Shown here: one piece after another, positions 25,264 to 34,322 of the stretch
Layout of the letters: each line of letters starts with the position of its first letter
Position numbering within the stretch: the stretch's first letter is position 1
Source of the DNA: Microbacterium algeriense
GTDB lineage: Bacteria; Actinomycetota; Actinomycetes; Actinomycetales; Microbacteriaceae
Length of the DNA: 64,000 bases
Assembly: GCF_008868005.1 (NCBI RefSeq)
Contig: NZ_WAAO01000003.1
Span: 682,001-746,000, forward strand
Reading direction: 5' to 3'
Translations under genes and position numbers: made by a program
Notes under the pieces: generated by a model
What the model was told of the DNA's origin: nothing
The model's input: only the letters and a program-made list of their open reading frames with translations
Database searches by the model: none

Positions 25264-26234
25264 GCGAGGACCTCCTGGGCATCGAATGCGGGCGCGGTGT
25301 CCGTGAGGGCCGCGAGGTAGTGCTGGGCGTCCTGGGCGGCCGCGCAGCCCGTACCGGCTGCGGTGATGGCCTGCCGGTAGGTGTGATCGACCAGGTCGCC
25401 GGCGGCGAAGACGCCGTCGAGGGTGGTGCGGGTGGACGGGTGGACGACCCGCACATACCCGTCGGCGTCGGTGTCGACGGAGCCCGCGACGAGCTCGGAG
25501 CGCGGGTCGTGCCCGATGGCGACGAAGACCCCAGTGACGGAGAGTTCGCGCTCCGCCCCGGAGACCGTGTCGCGCAGCGTGACCGCCTCGACCTTGTCCG
25601 TCCCGAGGATGCCGGCCACTTCGCTGTTCCAGGCGACGTCGATCTTCGGGTGCTCGAGCACCCGCTGCGCCATGATCTGTGAGGCGCGGAACGTGTCGCG
25701 GCGGTGCACCACGGTGACCTTCGACGCGAACCGGGTGAGGAACAGAGCTTCCTCCATCGCCGAATCGCCACCGCCGACCACGACGATCTCCTGGTCGCGG
25801 AAGAAGAAGCCGTCGCAGGTCGCACACCAGGAGACCCCGTGGCCGGTGAGACGCTCTTCGTCGGCCAGTCCGATCTTGCGGTACGCGGACCCCATGGCGA
25901 GGATCACCGCACGCGCCAGGTACGTGTCACCCGATCCGGTGCGCACCGTCTTCACCGGCCCTGCCAGGTCGACCGCGACAGCGTCGTCGAGAAGGATGCG
26001 GGCACCGAAGCGCTCAGCCTGCGCGCGCATCGACTCCATCAACTCCGGACCCTGGACACCGTCGACGAAACCGGGGAAGTTCTCCACCTCGGTGGTTGTC
26101 ATGAGCGCACCGCCGGCGGTGACGGAACCGGCAAGCACGACAGGGGCAAGGCCCGCCCGCGCCGCATACACCGCAGCCGTATACCCGGCGGGCCCGGATC
26201 CGATGATGACTAGCTCAACCTCTTGAATCGACAT
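25260..26234 (-). CDS. trxB: Thioredoxin reductase
   Basis: The 324-residue flavoprotein has an N-terminal FAD site Gly-Ser-Gly-Pro-Ala-Gly-Tyr-Thr-Ala, the redox centre Ser-Trp-Cys-Ala-Thr-Cys-Asp-Gly, an NADPH site Gly-Gly-Gly-Asp-Ser-Ala-Met-Glu and the C-terminal Ala-Ala-Gly-Asp FAD motif. It reduces TrxA with NADPH and is the first gene of the ars operon, divergent from the single-cysteine arsC. A TATAGA or CAATAT -10 element only 3-6 bases before the ATG suggests a very short or absent leader. Confidence 0.95.
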   Translation of the reverse strand: MSIQEVELVIIGSGPAGYTAAVYAARAGLAPVVLAGSVTAGGALMTTTEVENFPGFVDGVQGPELMESMRAQAERFGARILLDDAVAVDLAGPVKTVRTGSGDTYLARAVILAMGSAYRKIGLADEERLTGHGVSWCATCDGFFFRDQEIVVVGGGDSAMEEALFLTRFASKVTVVHRRDTFRASQIMAQRVLEHPKIDVAWNSEVAGILGTDKVEAVTLRDTVSGAERELSVTGVFVAIGHDPRSELVAGSVDTDADGYVRVVHPSTRTTLDGVFAAGDLVDHTYRQAITAAGTGCAAAQDAQHYLAALTDTAPAFDAQEVLA

Positions 26235-26242
26235 GCGTCTAT

Positions 26243-26258
26243 ATTGACACTTATCAAT
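26243..26258. promoter_or_regulatory. ArsR-type operator between trxB and arsC
   Basis: The inverted repeat ATTGACACTTATCAAT (ATTGA, 6 bases, TCAAT) lies 8 bases before the trxB start and contains a TTGACA -35-like element for the plus strand. Its placement between divergent ars genes fits control by the ArsR-ArsC fusion. Confidence 0.7.
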
Positions 26259-26325
26259 GCAACGTGCAAGCCTGGTGTCATACCAACGATCCGGCGAGTG
26301 TCTCGCCGGAGGAGAGAAGGATGAC

Positions 26326-26733
26326 GTGACAGACCCTCAGACCGTGCTGTTCATCTGTACGCACAATGCGGGACGCTCGCAGCTGGGCGCGCACCTGCTG
26401 GCCCGGCATGCTGGCGATCGACTGATCGCAGACAGCGCCGGAGTGCACCCCGCTGCCGCGATCAACCCCGCGGTCGCCGCGACCCTCGACGACCTCGGCA
26501 TCGACACATCAGCGGCAGTACCGCGCGGTGTCACCCCGGACGACCTCGCGAACGCTGATGTGGTGGTGCTGATGAAGCCGGGCTTGGAACTACCCGGGCC
26601 GGTCTCCGGCGAGCTCGTGCAGTGGGAGTTCCCCGACCCTGCGGACTGGTCCGTGGACAGCGACTCGGTTCGTGACCTGCGCGATTCGGTCGATCTCAAG
26701 GTGCGGGCACTGGCAGCCCGACTGTTGGAGTAG
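26326..26733 (+). CDS. Single-cysteine arsenate reductase, probably mycothiol-dependent
   Basis: The 135-residue LMW-phosphatase-type protein has Cys11-Thr-His-Asn-Ala-Gly-Arg but no other cysteine. The Met-Gly-Cys-x5-Cys segment of its relatives is replaced by Leu-Met-Lys-Pro-Gly. Single-cysteine forms in Corynebacterium use mycothiol and mycoredoxin instead of thioredoxin, and the same is likely here. I chose the GTG at 26326, with AGAAGG five bases upstream; an ATG at 26257 lies inside the operator. The 143 bases after the stop hold nothing I recognise. Confidence 0.88.
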   Translation: MTDPQTVLFICTHNAGRSQLGAHLLARHAGDRLIADSAGVHPAAAINPAVAATLDDLGIDTSAAVPRGVTPDDLANADVVVLMKPGLELPGPVSGELVQWEFPDPADWSVDSDSVRDLRDSVDLKVRALAARLLE

Positions 26734-26876
26734 CCAGGCCCCTCAAGGAAGATCCTCGCAGCGCAGGCACGCTCAACCTTCATCACCACTCCCGCCTGGG
26801 CGGTACACCTCAGAGCATGGCAGGCTTGCATCGACCTCAATACCTCTGGCCGTCGCGGCCGTCGCCTTCGGCGAGT

Positions 26877-27725
26877 TCAGACCATACCTAGACGCGTCGA
26901 CAGCTCGCGCGCAGCTCGCGAGACGAGCGCGCCAAGCGCCTCAAGGCGGTGCCCGATTCGCGCCTTCGGGGCGCTTACGTTCACGGCTGCGACGATACGT
27001 CCCGTGAAGTCGATGATCGGCGCCGAGGCTGCCACCACCCCGAACTCGAGCTCCTCGTCCGATAGCGCGTAGCCCTGCTCGCGGATACGGCCGAGTTCGG
27101 TGTGCAGGCTCGCGAGATCCGTCACCGGAGAGTTGCCCGGCGGGGGAGAGTCCAGAACCGGGAATCCGGAGGGGTCAGCCTGGTCGAAACGGCCGACGAG
27201 GGGCTGATCCTGCCCGTGGTCGTCATACCAGCGTGCGAGGGACTCCTCGTCCCAGTCGCTCAGCAGCGCACGACCCGAGGGAGTGCGCCACGCGGCCGTG
27301 GTGGTGCCCGCCCAGCCGGTCGTGCGCACGTCGTGCGGGCTCAGCTCGCTAAGCAGCGTAAGCACGTTGCCGCCGCGCAGCACGCACAGGTGACTCGTCT
27401 CGCGCGTGGACTGCACAAGTCGTCGCAGGATGCTGCGCGAGGCGTGCACGAGCGTCGACGTGGCCGTGTGCGCCGCCAGGGCGTATAGCCGCGGCCCGAG
27501 CAGGTAGCGCAGCGACTCCTCATCGCGTTCGACGAGTCCGGTCTCGGCGAGCGTCGCGAGTGTGCGTGACACGACCGCCTTGTCCCGCCCGGTGAGCTGT
27601 GCCACCTGCGAGACGCCGAGTCCGCCGGAGCGCAACGCCTCGTCGCCGCCGAGCAGCTCGAGGATCTCGATGTCGCGTCCGAGGCCGGAGGAATTGCGGC
27701 GAGGGCCGCCGGAGGTGGTGGTCAC
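26877..27725 (-). CDS. IclR-family transcriptional regulator
   Basis: The 282-residue protein has an N-terminal winged helix (Val-Ser-Gln-Val-Ala-Gln-Leu-Thr-Gly-Arg-Asp-Lys-Ala-Val-Val-Ser-Arg) and a C-terminal GAF-like IclR effector domain (Leu-Arg-Gly-Gly-Asn-Val and Gly-Arg-Ala-Leu-Leu-Ser, then Ala-Ala-Ser-Ala-Pro-Ile). It starts with GTG and is divergent from the transporter and catabolic operon that it probably controls. The effector is unknown; a pathway intermediate would be typical. Confidence 0.9.
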   Translation of the reverse strand: MTTTSGGPRRNSSGLGRDIEILELLGGDEALRSGGLGVSQVAQLTGRDKAVVSRTLATLAETGLVERDEESLRYLLGPRLYALAAHTATSTLVHASRSILRRLVQSTRETSHLCVLRGGNVLTLLSELSPHDVRTTGWAGTTTAAWRTPSGRALLSDWDEESLARWYDDHGQDQPLVGRFDQADPSGFPVLDSPPPGNSPVTDLASLHTELGRIREQGYALSDEELEFGVVAASAPIIDFTGRIVAAVNVSAPKARIGHRLEALGALVSRAARELSTRLGMV

Positions 27726-27768
27726 GGTAAGAGTGTAGCGTCAGCGGTTGCCATATACACAACGCTCT

Positions 27769-27796
27769 TTGACGAAATGGCCACAAAGGCTACCGT
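27769..27796 (+). promoter_or_regulatory. Candidate promoter of the transport-catabolic operon
   Basis: A TTGACG box at 27769 and a TACCGT box at 27791 are 16 bases apart, in the space between the IclR gene and the permease gene. IclR binding would be expected near here. Confidence 0.45.
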
Positions 27797-27842
27797 GAGT
27801 CTCATCCCCGGTACCGGCCTCAACGACGAGACAGGAGCCCTC

Positions 27843-28508
27843 TTGACCGGATTCAACTGGGAAGACCTCATGGCCTTCCTCACGCGTCGCGCGGACGACA
27901 TTCTTGAGCTCACCCGCGATCACCTCGTCGTCGTCGTCGTCTCAGTCGTCCTCGCGGCGATTATCGGCATCGGCCTCGGCATCCTGGTCCGCAACCGTCG
28001 CATCGCCCGCACCACCGTGCTCACGGCCGCCGCTGTCGCGATCACCATCCCGTCACTCGCCCTCCTTGCCCTCCTGAGCCCCGTCCTCGGCCTCGGGTGG
28101 CTGCCGACCGTCGTCGCCCTCGTTTTCTACTCGCTGCTCCCGGTGGTGCGGAACACCGTCGTGGGACTCCGCGAAGTACCGGTCTCGGTGCTCGAGTCGG
28201 CGCGGGGCATGGGCCTCGGCCCCACCCGCATCCTCTTCACGGTGCAGCTGCCGATCGCCTGGCCGGTCATCATGACCGGCATCCGTGTCGCCGCCCAACT
28301 CACGGTCGGGATCGCGGCGATCGCCGCCTACGTCGCCGGCCCCGGGCTCGGCGAGTACATCTTCAAGGGCCTGAGCTCGCTCGGTTCGAAGAACGCCCTC
28401 AACTACGCGCTCACGGGCACCGTCGCAGTGATCATCCTCGCGCTCGTCCTCGACGGCATCCTCGTGCTCGTCGCCCGCCTCACCACCTCAAGGGGTCTCC
28501 GTGCCTGA
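27843..28508 (+). CDS. OpuC-type ABC permease
   Basis: The roughly 221-residue protein has five to six membrane helices and the binding-protein-dependent permease signature (Glu-Ser-Ala-Arg-Gly-Met-Gly-Leu-Gly-Pro). It belongs to the osmoprotectant (glycine betaine/carnitine/choline) group. I chose the TTG at 27843 because AGGAG lies six bases before it and an earlier in-frame ATG at 27777 falls within the likely promoter; an ATG at 27870 is another option. Its end overlaps the ATPase gene. It pairs with the second permease to form the channel. Confidence 0.85.
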   Translation: MTGFNWEDLMAFLTRRADDILELTRDHLVVVVVSVVLAAIIGIGLGILVRNRRIARTTVLTAAAVAITIPSLALLALLSPVLGLGWLPTVVALVFYSLLPVVRNTVVGLREVPVSVLESARGMGLGPTRILFTVQLPIAWPVIMTGIRVAAQLTVGIAAIAAYVAGPGLGEYIFKGLSSLGSKNALNYALTGTVAVIILALVLDGILVLVARLTTSRGLRA

Positions 28509-29538
28509 CATCACAACGAACACCGGCGTTCTCACCTCCCTCGCGGCGCAGCAGGGCGGCGTCGACATCGTCCTCGACCACATCACCAAGCAGTACCCGG
28601 GTCAGCAGAGGCCCGCCGTCGAGGACTTCTCGATGCGTGTAGAGCCCGGCGAGCTGATCATGTTCGTCGGCCCCAGCGGCTGCGGCAAGACCACGACGAT
28701 GAAGATGATCAACCGCATCATCGAGCCGACCTCCGGGTCGATCCGGATCAACGGCGATGACGTGCTGTCGCTCGACGGCAACGAGCTGCGTCGGCACATC
28801 GGCTACGTCATCCAGCAGATCGGCCTGTTCCCGCACTTCACGATCGCCGAGAACATCGCGATCGTGCCGAAGCTGCTCGGCTGGTCCAAAGCCCGTATCG
28901 CCGAGCGCGTGGACGAGCTCCTGCGCACCGTGCAGCTCGACCCGGGCACGTTCGCACAGCGATACCCCCGTCAGCTTTCCGGCGGGCAGCAGCAGCGTGT
29001 CGGAGTGGCCCGGGCACTGGCTGCCGATCCGCCCGTCATGCTCATGGACGAGCCCTTCGGTGCGACCGACCCGATCACGCGGGAGAAGCTGCAGGCGGAG
29101 TTCCTGCGCATTCAGGCCGACATCGGCAAGACCATCATCTTCGTGACGCACGATTTCGAAGAGGCGATCCGCATGGGCGACCGCATCGCAGTGCTGAGCG
29201 ATCGCAGCCAGATCGAGCAGTTCGACACTCCGGCGCGCATCCTCGCCGAGCCTGCCAACGACTATGTACGATCGTTCATCGGCGAGGGGGCCGCCCTGAA
29301 GCGTCTCGCTCTGATCCCGGTGACGGACGCGCGAATCGGATCCGCGGATGCCGCAGCCCCGGCCGTCACGGTCGACGAGCACTCCTCGCTGCGCGAGGCC
29401 CTCGACACCCTGGTGCTGACCGGCGCCGCGCGCGTCAACGTCACCCGCGCCGGGGCGGTCGTCGGCTCGATCGACCAGGCGGCCATCTCGGCAGCGCTGG
29501 GCTCCGAAGGCCCCGCGCGTCGCGCCGAGGAGGCGTGA
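28501..29538 (+). CDS. OpuCA-type ABC transporter ATPase
   Basis: The 345-residue protein has a Walker A motif Gly-Pro-Ser-Gly-Cys-Gly-Lys-Thr-Thr, the signature Leu-Ser-Gly-Gly-Gln-Gln-Gln-Arg and a Walker B motif Val-Met-Leu-Met-Asp-Glu-Pro-Phe. After the ATPase core there is a C-terminal extension of about 90 residues in the position of the CBS domains of OpuCA, here reduced to one recognisable CBS-like unit. It energises osmolyte import with the two permeases, and overlaps both. Confidence 0.93.
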   Translation: MPDITTNTGVLTSLAAQQGGVDIVLDHITKQYPGQQRPAVEDFSMRVEPGELIMFVGPSGCGKTTTMKMINRIIEPTSGSIRINGDDVLSLDGNELRRHIGYVIQQIGLFPHFTIAENIAIVPKLLGWSKARIAERVDELLRTVQLDPGTFAQRYPRQLSGGQQQRVGVARALAADPPVMLMDEPFGATDPITREKLQAEFLRIQADIGKTIIFVTHDFEEAIRMGDRIAVLSDRSQIEQFDTPARILAEPANDYVRSFIGEGAALKRLALIPVTDARIGSADAAAPAVTVDEHSSLREALDTLVLTGAARVNVTRAGAVVGSIDQAAISAALGSEGPARRAEEA

Positions 29539-30332
29539 CCGTGACCGGCCCCCAGGTCGTGCCCTCCGCGACCACGATGCTGCGCACGCAGTCCGCGCCC
29601 CGACGCGGCATGCCCGTGCTGCTGCGCCGCCTGATGCCGCTCATCGTCGTCGCGGTCGTGCTGGTGCTCACCTACGTGTGGGTGTCGAGCCTCGACCTCG
29701 ACTCGATCGAGCAGCGCACGCTCAACGCCGACTACATCACGGCCCGCATCGGCGAGCACCTCGTGCTGTCGATCATCGCCTCCGTGCTCGTGGCTGTGCT
29801 GGCGATCCCCGCCGGCATCGCGGTGAGCCGCTCCCGATCGAAGGTGTTCCGCGGCGTCGTGATCGGCATCGCGAACATCGGTCAGGCGACGCCGGCGATC
29901 GGCGTCGTGATCCTGCTCGCAATCGTCTGGCAGACGGGATTCACGACGGCACTGCTCGCACTCGTGATCTACTCCTTCCTGCCCGTGCTGCAGAACACGA
30001 TCGCGGGCCTCGCCCAGGTCGATCCCAGCATCCGCGAGTCGGCCCGGGGCATGGGCATGACCCCGTCACAGGTTCTGCGCCGAGTGGAGCTGCCGCTCGC
30101 CTCGCCCGTGATCCTCGCGGGACTCCGCACCGCGCTCGTCTTCGCGGTCGGTGTGGCCACGGTCGCGACCTTCATCAACGCCGGCGGTCTCGGCGACATG
30201 ATCATCAACGGCCTGAAGCTGCAGCGCTATCCCGTTCTCGTCGTCGGAGCGATCCTCGTCGCCTCGATCGCCGTGCTCATCGACTGGGCCGCCGGCGTCG
30301 TGGAGGACATCGTTCGACCCAAGGGCCTCTGA
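29535..30332 (+). CDS. OpuC-type ABC permease, second subunit
   Basis: The 265-residue protein starts with a polar tail of about 30 residues, then six membrane helices with the permease signature Glu-Ser-Ala-Arg-Gly-Met-Gly-Met-Thr-Pro. The Asn-Ala-Gly-Gly-Leu-Gly end motif is typical of quaternary-amine transporters. Its GTG start overlaps the stop of the ATPase gene. Together with the first permease it forms a heterodimeric channel. Confidence 0.92.
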   Translation: MTVTGPQVVPSATTMLRTQSAPRRGMPVLLRRLMPLIVVAVVLVLTYVWVSSLDLDSIEQRTLNADYITARIGEHLVLSIIASVLVAVLAIPAGIAVSRSRSKVFRGVVIGIANIGQATPAIGVVILLAIVWQTGFTTALLALVIYSFLPVLQNTIAGLAQVDPSIRESARGMGMTPSQVLRRVELPLASPVILAGLRTALVFAVGVATVATFINAGGLGDMIINGLKLQRYPVLVVGAILVASIAVLIDWAAGVVEDIVRPKGL

Positions 30333-30394
30333 GCACCACCACTCCACCACTAATTCACATGCACAGCACACTCCCTTCCCGAAAGGAACTTGCA

Positions 30395-31336
30395 ATGAAC
30401 ACACGCACCATCGCCACCGCCTCGTTCGCCGCCATCGCCGCCGGCGCTCTGCTCCTCACCGGCTGCTCGTCCGGTGCCGGCGGAGGCTCCGGAGCCCAAG
30501 GCGACGAGCTGGAAGGTCTCACTGGCGAGATCGGCTCGAAGGACTTTTCGGAGCAGTACATCCTCGCCTACATGACGGCGGAACTGCTCAATGCGCACGG
30601 TGCCGACGTCGAGGCCAACACGAAGCTCGTCGGCTCCGCCAACGTGCGTCAGGCGCTCGAGAATGACCAGTTCCTCGGCTACTGGGAGTACACCGGCACG
30701 TCGTGGATCACGTACAACGGCAATACGACGCCGGTGCAGGGCGCCGAGGCGCAGTTCGATGCCGTCAAGGGAGCGGACGCCGAGAACGGCATCGCGTGGC
30801 TCGACCCCGCGCCGTTCAACAACACCTACGCCTTCGCGATCCGTAAGAAGGAGGCTGACGAGCTGGGCGTGAAGACGCTGAGTGATGTCGCAGCCCTGCC
30901 GAGCGCCGATCAGACGTTCTGCATCGAGAGCGAGTTCTCGACGCGCGACGATGGCTGGCCGGGTCTCAAGGCCGCCTACGGCTTCGATGCCCCGGACTCG
31001 AACGTCACGATGCTCGACACCGGCGTCATCTACACGGCGACCCAGAAGGGCGACGACTGCAACTTCGGCGAGGTCTTCCAGACCGACGGCCGCATCCCCG
31101 CCCTCGACCTCGTGGTGATGGAAGACGACAAGGAGTTCTTCCCCAGCTACCAGGGCGGCTTCACGCTCAAGCAGAGCACCCTCGACGAGTACCCGGCGAT
31201 CGCCGACGTGCTGGCCGAGCTGAGCCCGCTGCTGACCACCGAGGTCATGCAGGAGCTCAACGCCAAGGCCGATGTCGACGGTGAGGACCCCGAGGACATC
31301 GCGATCGACTGGCTCGAGGAGCAGGGACTCATCTGA
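30395..31336 (+). CDS. OpuCC-type substrate-binding lipoprotein
   Basis: The 313-residue protein has a lipoprotein signal with Leu-Leu-Thr-Gly-Cys and then a periplasmic-binding fold of the OpuAC/ProX type (Gly-Ser-Lys-Asp-Phe-Ser-Glu-Gln-Tyr-Ile-Leu and Trp-Glu-Tyr-Thr-Gly-Thr). Aromatic residues such as Tyr and Trp around these motifs could form the cage for a trimethylammonium group. An AAGGAAC site precedes the ATG. The compound imported may be an osmolyte used as a nutrient, given the enzyme genes that follow. Confidence 0.92.
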   Translation: MNTRTIATASFAAIAAGALLLTGCSSGAGGGSGAQGDELEGLTGEIGSKDFSEQYILAYMTAELLNAHGADVEANTKLVGSANVRQALENDQFLGYWEYTGTSWITYNGNTTPVQGAEAQFDAVKGADAENGIAWLDPAPFNNTYAFAIRKKEADELGVKTLSDVAALPSADQTFCIESEFSTRDDGWPGLKAAYGFDAPDSNVTMLDTGVIYTATQKGDDCNFGEVFQTDGRIPALDLVVMEDDKEFFPSYQGGFTLKQSTLDEYPAIADVLAELSPLLTTEVMQELNAKADVDGEDPEDIAIDWLEEQGLI

Positions 31337-31854
31337 TGACCTCGACCATCCAGCTCGGCGAGAGCTTCGTCGGCGACGGCGTCAACGCCGCACACATCAA
31401 CACCGTGCTCGGCCACCGCGAGGGACCTGCGGGGACGGCGTGGGCCACTGCCCTCGCCAGCCCCAGCCAGGGGCACGTGCCCTTCGTGGCGGTGCTCCGC
31501 CCCTCCCTCCCGGTGAAGCCCCTGACGCTGTTCGTCACGAAGGCCGCACCGGCGGGTGACGAGCACGGCCTCCTCATCTGGGGCCCGGCGCAGGCCGGAG
31601 TCGCTGCGGGCGTGGCCGACGCCGTCGCCGACGGTGTGATCCCGCGCGAGGCTGCCGACACGCACGCCCTCATCGCCGCAGTGTGGGTCAATCCGGCGGC
31701 CGACGACGCCGACACGGTCTACCGCAACAACCGCGAGGCGACACGCACCGCGCTCGCGAACGGCGCGGCGGGCCTGCCCAAGCTCGACGCCGTGCTGGAA
31801 GCCCGGCACGCGCCGACCAATCCGTTCTACACCCCTTCCACCGCATCCGCCTGA
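31336..31854 (+). CDS. fae: Formaldehyde-activating enzyme family protein
   Basis: The 172-residue protein matches the Fae family along its length: Gly-Glu-Ser-Phe-Val-Gly-Asp-Gly with the catalytic histidine in Ala-Ala-His-Ile, Gly-Pro-Ala-Gln-Ala-Gly-Val-Ala, Ala-Asp-Gly-Val-Ile-Pro and Tyr-Arg-Asn-Asn-Arg-Glu-Ala-Thr. Fae condenses formaldehyde with tetrahydromethanopterin in methylotrophs. Actinobacteria generally lack that cofactor, so this may use another C1 carrier or a different aldehyde. It directly abuts the transporter gene (the ATG begins in the stop region), which suggests that import and breakdown of the substrate release formaldehyde or a similar aldehyde. Confidence 0.88.
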   Translation: MTSTIQLGESFVGDGVNAAHINTVLGHREGPAGTAWATALASPSQGHVPFVAVLRPSLPVKPLTLFVTKAAPAGDEHGLLIWGPAQAGVAAGVADAVADGVIPREAADTHALIAAVWVNPAADDADTVYRNNREATRTALANGAAGLPKLDAVLEARHAPTNPFYTPSTASA

Positions 31855-31877
31855 TCCACAAAGGACACGCATCACCC

Positions 31878-32831
31878 ATGAGCTCTCCCACCCCCGTCCT
31901 CGACCCAACGCCGGTCGGGACCCGACCCACCGTCGGGTTCATCGGACTCGGCAACATGGGGTCAGGAATGACCCGCAACCTGCAGGCCGCGGGCTTCCCG
32001 CTGGTCGTGACCGATCTGCGCCGCGAGTCGGCGTCCGACCTGATCGAGGGCGGTGCCCGGTGGGCTGAGACCCCTCGCGAGGTCGCCGCCGCCAGTGACC
32101 TCATCATCACGATGCTGCCGACGCCCAAGCACGTCGAGGCCGTCGCCTCGGGGCCTGACGGCCTCGTGGTGGGGCTGCCGGACGGCGGTACCTGGATCGA
32201 CATGTCGACCTCGGTGCCGGACGTGCTGGACGGTGTGCGCGCCGCGACCGCCGGCCGCGGACTGCACCTGCTCGACGCCCCCGTCAGTGGGATGTCAGTG
32301 GGCGCCGCGAACGGGATGCTGCAGATCTTCGTCGGTGGTGACGCCGACGATGTGCAGCGGCTGCGTCCCGTGTTCGAGGCGATGGGGGACCCGGAGCGGA
32401 TCCTGCACGTCGGCGGGCCCGGCGCAGGCTACGCCGTGAAGCTCATGATCAACCAGCTGTGGTTCTCCCACCTGGTCGCGACGGCGGAGGTGCTGTCGGT
32501 CGGCGTCGCCGCGGGGGTCGACCTTGGCGTGCTGCGGGACGCGCTCATCGCGAGCCCCGCGAACAGCACCTTCGTCTCACGCGACGTGTTGTCGATCCTC
32601 GACCACGGCGACTACGACGAGGGCTTCGCGATCGCCCTCGCCTGCAAGGACCTCGGTCTCTCCGTCGATCTGGCCCGCTCGGTCGGGATGCCGGTCGAGC
32701 TGTCCTCCCTCGTCGAGCAGATCTTCCGTCGAGCCCGCGCGAGCTACGGCGACCGCGCCGGGGAGATGACGCCCGTGCGTCTCTACGAGGAACTACTCGG
32801 CCGCGACCTCCGTCGGGAGATGCCCGCATGA
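31878..32831 (+). CDS. 3-hydroxyisobutyrate dehydrogenase-type oxidoreductase
   Basis: The 317-residue protein has an NAD(P) fold with Gly-Phe-Ile-Gly-Leu-Gly-Asn-Met-Gly near residue 21, the substrate motif Asp-Ala-Pro-Val-Ser-Gly-Met and the catalytic Lys in Gly-Tyr-Ala-Val-Lys-Leu-Met-Ile-Asn. It belongs to the beta-hydroxyacid dehydrogenase family, which oxidises 3-hydroxy acids to semialdehydes. The ATG at 31878 follows AAAGGA. It overlaps the aldehyde dehydrogenase gene (ATGA), which would take the product further. The exact substrate is unknown. Confidence 0.9.
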   Translation: MSSPTPVLDPTPVGTRPTVGFIGLGNMGSGMTRNLQAAGFPLVVTDLRRESASDLIEGGARWAETPREVAAASDLIITMLPTPKHVEAVASGPDGLVVGLPDGGTWIDMSTSVPDVLDGVRAATAGRGLHLLDAPVSGMSVGAANGMLQIFVGGDADDVQRLRPVFEAMGDPERILHVGGPGAGYAVKLMINQLWFSHLVATAEVLSVGVAAGVDLGVLRDALIASPANSTFVSRDVLSILDHGDYDEGFAIALACKDLGLSVDLARSVGMPVELSSLVEQIFRRARASYGDRAGEMTPVRLYEELLGRDLRREMPA

Positions 32832-34312
32832 CCGCGGCACGCGAGGCCGAGGTCATCGCCTCCGTCCCCACCGGCCTGCTGATCGGCGGTCAGTGGCGGG
32901 AAGCGACCTCCGGCCACACCTTCGAGGTGCACGACCCGTCGACGGGTGAGGTGCTCGCCCATGTCGCCGATGCGACGCCCGAGGACGGCATGGCCGCACT
33001 CGACGCTGCTGCTGCGGCGCAGACCGCCTGGGCCGCCACTGCTCCGCGACAGCGCGGGGAGATCCTGCGCCGGGCGTTCGAGCTCGTCACGGCCCGCGCC
33101 GAGGACTTCGCACTCGTCATGACGCTCGAGATGGGCAAGCCTCTCGCCGAATCGCGCGCCGAGGTCGCGTACGGCGCCGAGTTCCTGCGCTGGTTCTCGG
33201 AAGAAGCACCCCGCATCTCCGGGCGATACGCCACCGCTCCCGACGGCCGCAACCGACTGCTCGTCGCGAAGCGACCGGTCGGTCCGAGCCTGCTCATCAC
33301 CCCGTGGAACTTCCCGCTCGCGATGGCCACGCGCAAGATCGCGCCGGCACTCGCGGCCGGCTGCACCTCGGTGCTCAAGCCCGCCGCGCTCACACCGCTC
33401 ACCGCACTCCTGTTCGCCGAGGTGCTCCGCGAGGCCGGAGTGCCGGACGGCGTCGTGAACGTCATCCCCACGACCCGCGCCGGCGCGGTCACGGGCCCGC
33501 TCATCACCGACCCGCGACTGCGCAAACTCTCGTTCACCGGATCAACCGAAGTGGGGCGCCGCCTCATCGCGGACGCCGCGCACCAGGTGCTCCGCGTCTC
33601 GATGGAACTCGGAGGCAACGCCCCCTTCCTCGTGTTCGACGACGCTGACGTGGACGCCGCGGTCGAGGGTGCCCTGCTCGCAAAGCTCCGCAACGGCGGC
33701 GAGGCCTGCGTCGCCGCGAACCGCTTCCTCGTGCACGAGAGCGTGGCGGAGGAATTCACCTCGCGGCTCGTTGAACGCATGGCAGGGTACGTCAACGCCC
33801 GCGGCACCGACCCGGAGTCGACCCTCGGGCCGCTCGTGGACGAGTCGACCCGCAAGAAGGTCGCCGACCTCGTATCCGGCGCGCTGGAGGACGGAGCGAG
33901 CATCGCACTCGGCGGCAGCATCCCCCAGGGGCGCGGCTACTTCTACCCGGCGACCGTGCTCGTGGACGTGCCGCAGGACGCCCGCATCCTCCAGGAGGAG
34001 ATCTTCGGACCCGTCGCGCCCATCACCGTGTTCCGCGACGAGGACGAGGCCGTGCGCCTCGCCAACGCGAGCGAGTACGGGCTGGTGTGCTTCGCGTACA
34101 CCCGCGACCTGAACCGGGCGCTGCGCCTCGCCGAGCGTCTGGAGACCGGCATGTTCGGCCTCAACACCGGACTCGTGTCGAACCCGGCTGCGCCGTTCGG
34201 TGGCGTCAAGCAGTCCGGCATCGGTCGCGAGGGCGGCTTCGAGGGCATCGACGAGTACCTCGAGACGACCTACATCGGCATCGCCGATCCCTTCGTCGGC
34301 ACCCACTCCTGA
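32828..34312 (+). CDS. NAD(P)-dependent aldehyde dehydrogenase (succinate-semialdehyde type)
   Basis: The 494-residue enzyme has Pro-Trp-Asn-Phe-Pro, Phe-Thr-Gly-Ser-Thr-Glu-Val-Gly, the general base Glu in Met-Glu-Leu-Gly-Gly-Asn-Ala-Pro and the nucleophile in Gly-Glu-Ala-Cys-Val. It is closest in pattern to the GabD group. The Glu-Ala-Cys-Val active-site string differs slightly from the common Gln-Val-Cys-Thr. It would oxidise the semialdehyde or another aldehyde made by the operon. The start overlaps the upstream stop. Confidence 0.92.
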   Translation: MTAAREAEVIASVPTGLLIGGQWREATSGHTFEVHDPSTGEVLAHVADATPEDGMAALDAAAAAQTAWAATAPRQRGEILRRAFELVTARAEDFALVMTLEMGKPLAESRAEVAYGAEFLRWFSEEAPRISGRYATAPDGRNRLLVAKRPVGPSLLITPWNFPLAMATRKIAPALAAGCTSVLKPAALTPLTALLFAEVLREAGVPDGVVNVIPTTRAGAVTGPLITDPRLRKLSFTGSTEVGRRLIADAAHQVLRVSMELGGNAPFLVFDDADVDAAVEGALLAKLRNGGEACVAANRFLVHESVAEEFTSRLVERMAGYVNARGTDPESTLGPLVDESTRKKVADLVSGALEDGASIALGGSIPQGRGYFYPATVLVDVPQDARILQEEIFGPVAPITVFRDEDEAVRLANASEYGLVCFAYTRDLNRALRLAERLETGMFGLNTGLVSNPAAPFGGVKQSGIGREGGFEGIDEYLETTYIGIADPFVGTHS

Positions 34313-34322
34313 AGGATCATCC

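Noticed and set aside
26257..26325. Upstream ATG as the start of the single-cysteine arsC
   Set aside because: It falls inside the ArsR-type operator, and the GTG at 26326 has a well-placed ribosome site.
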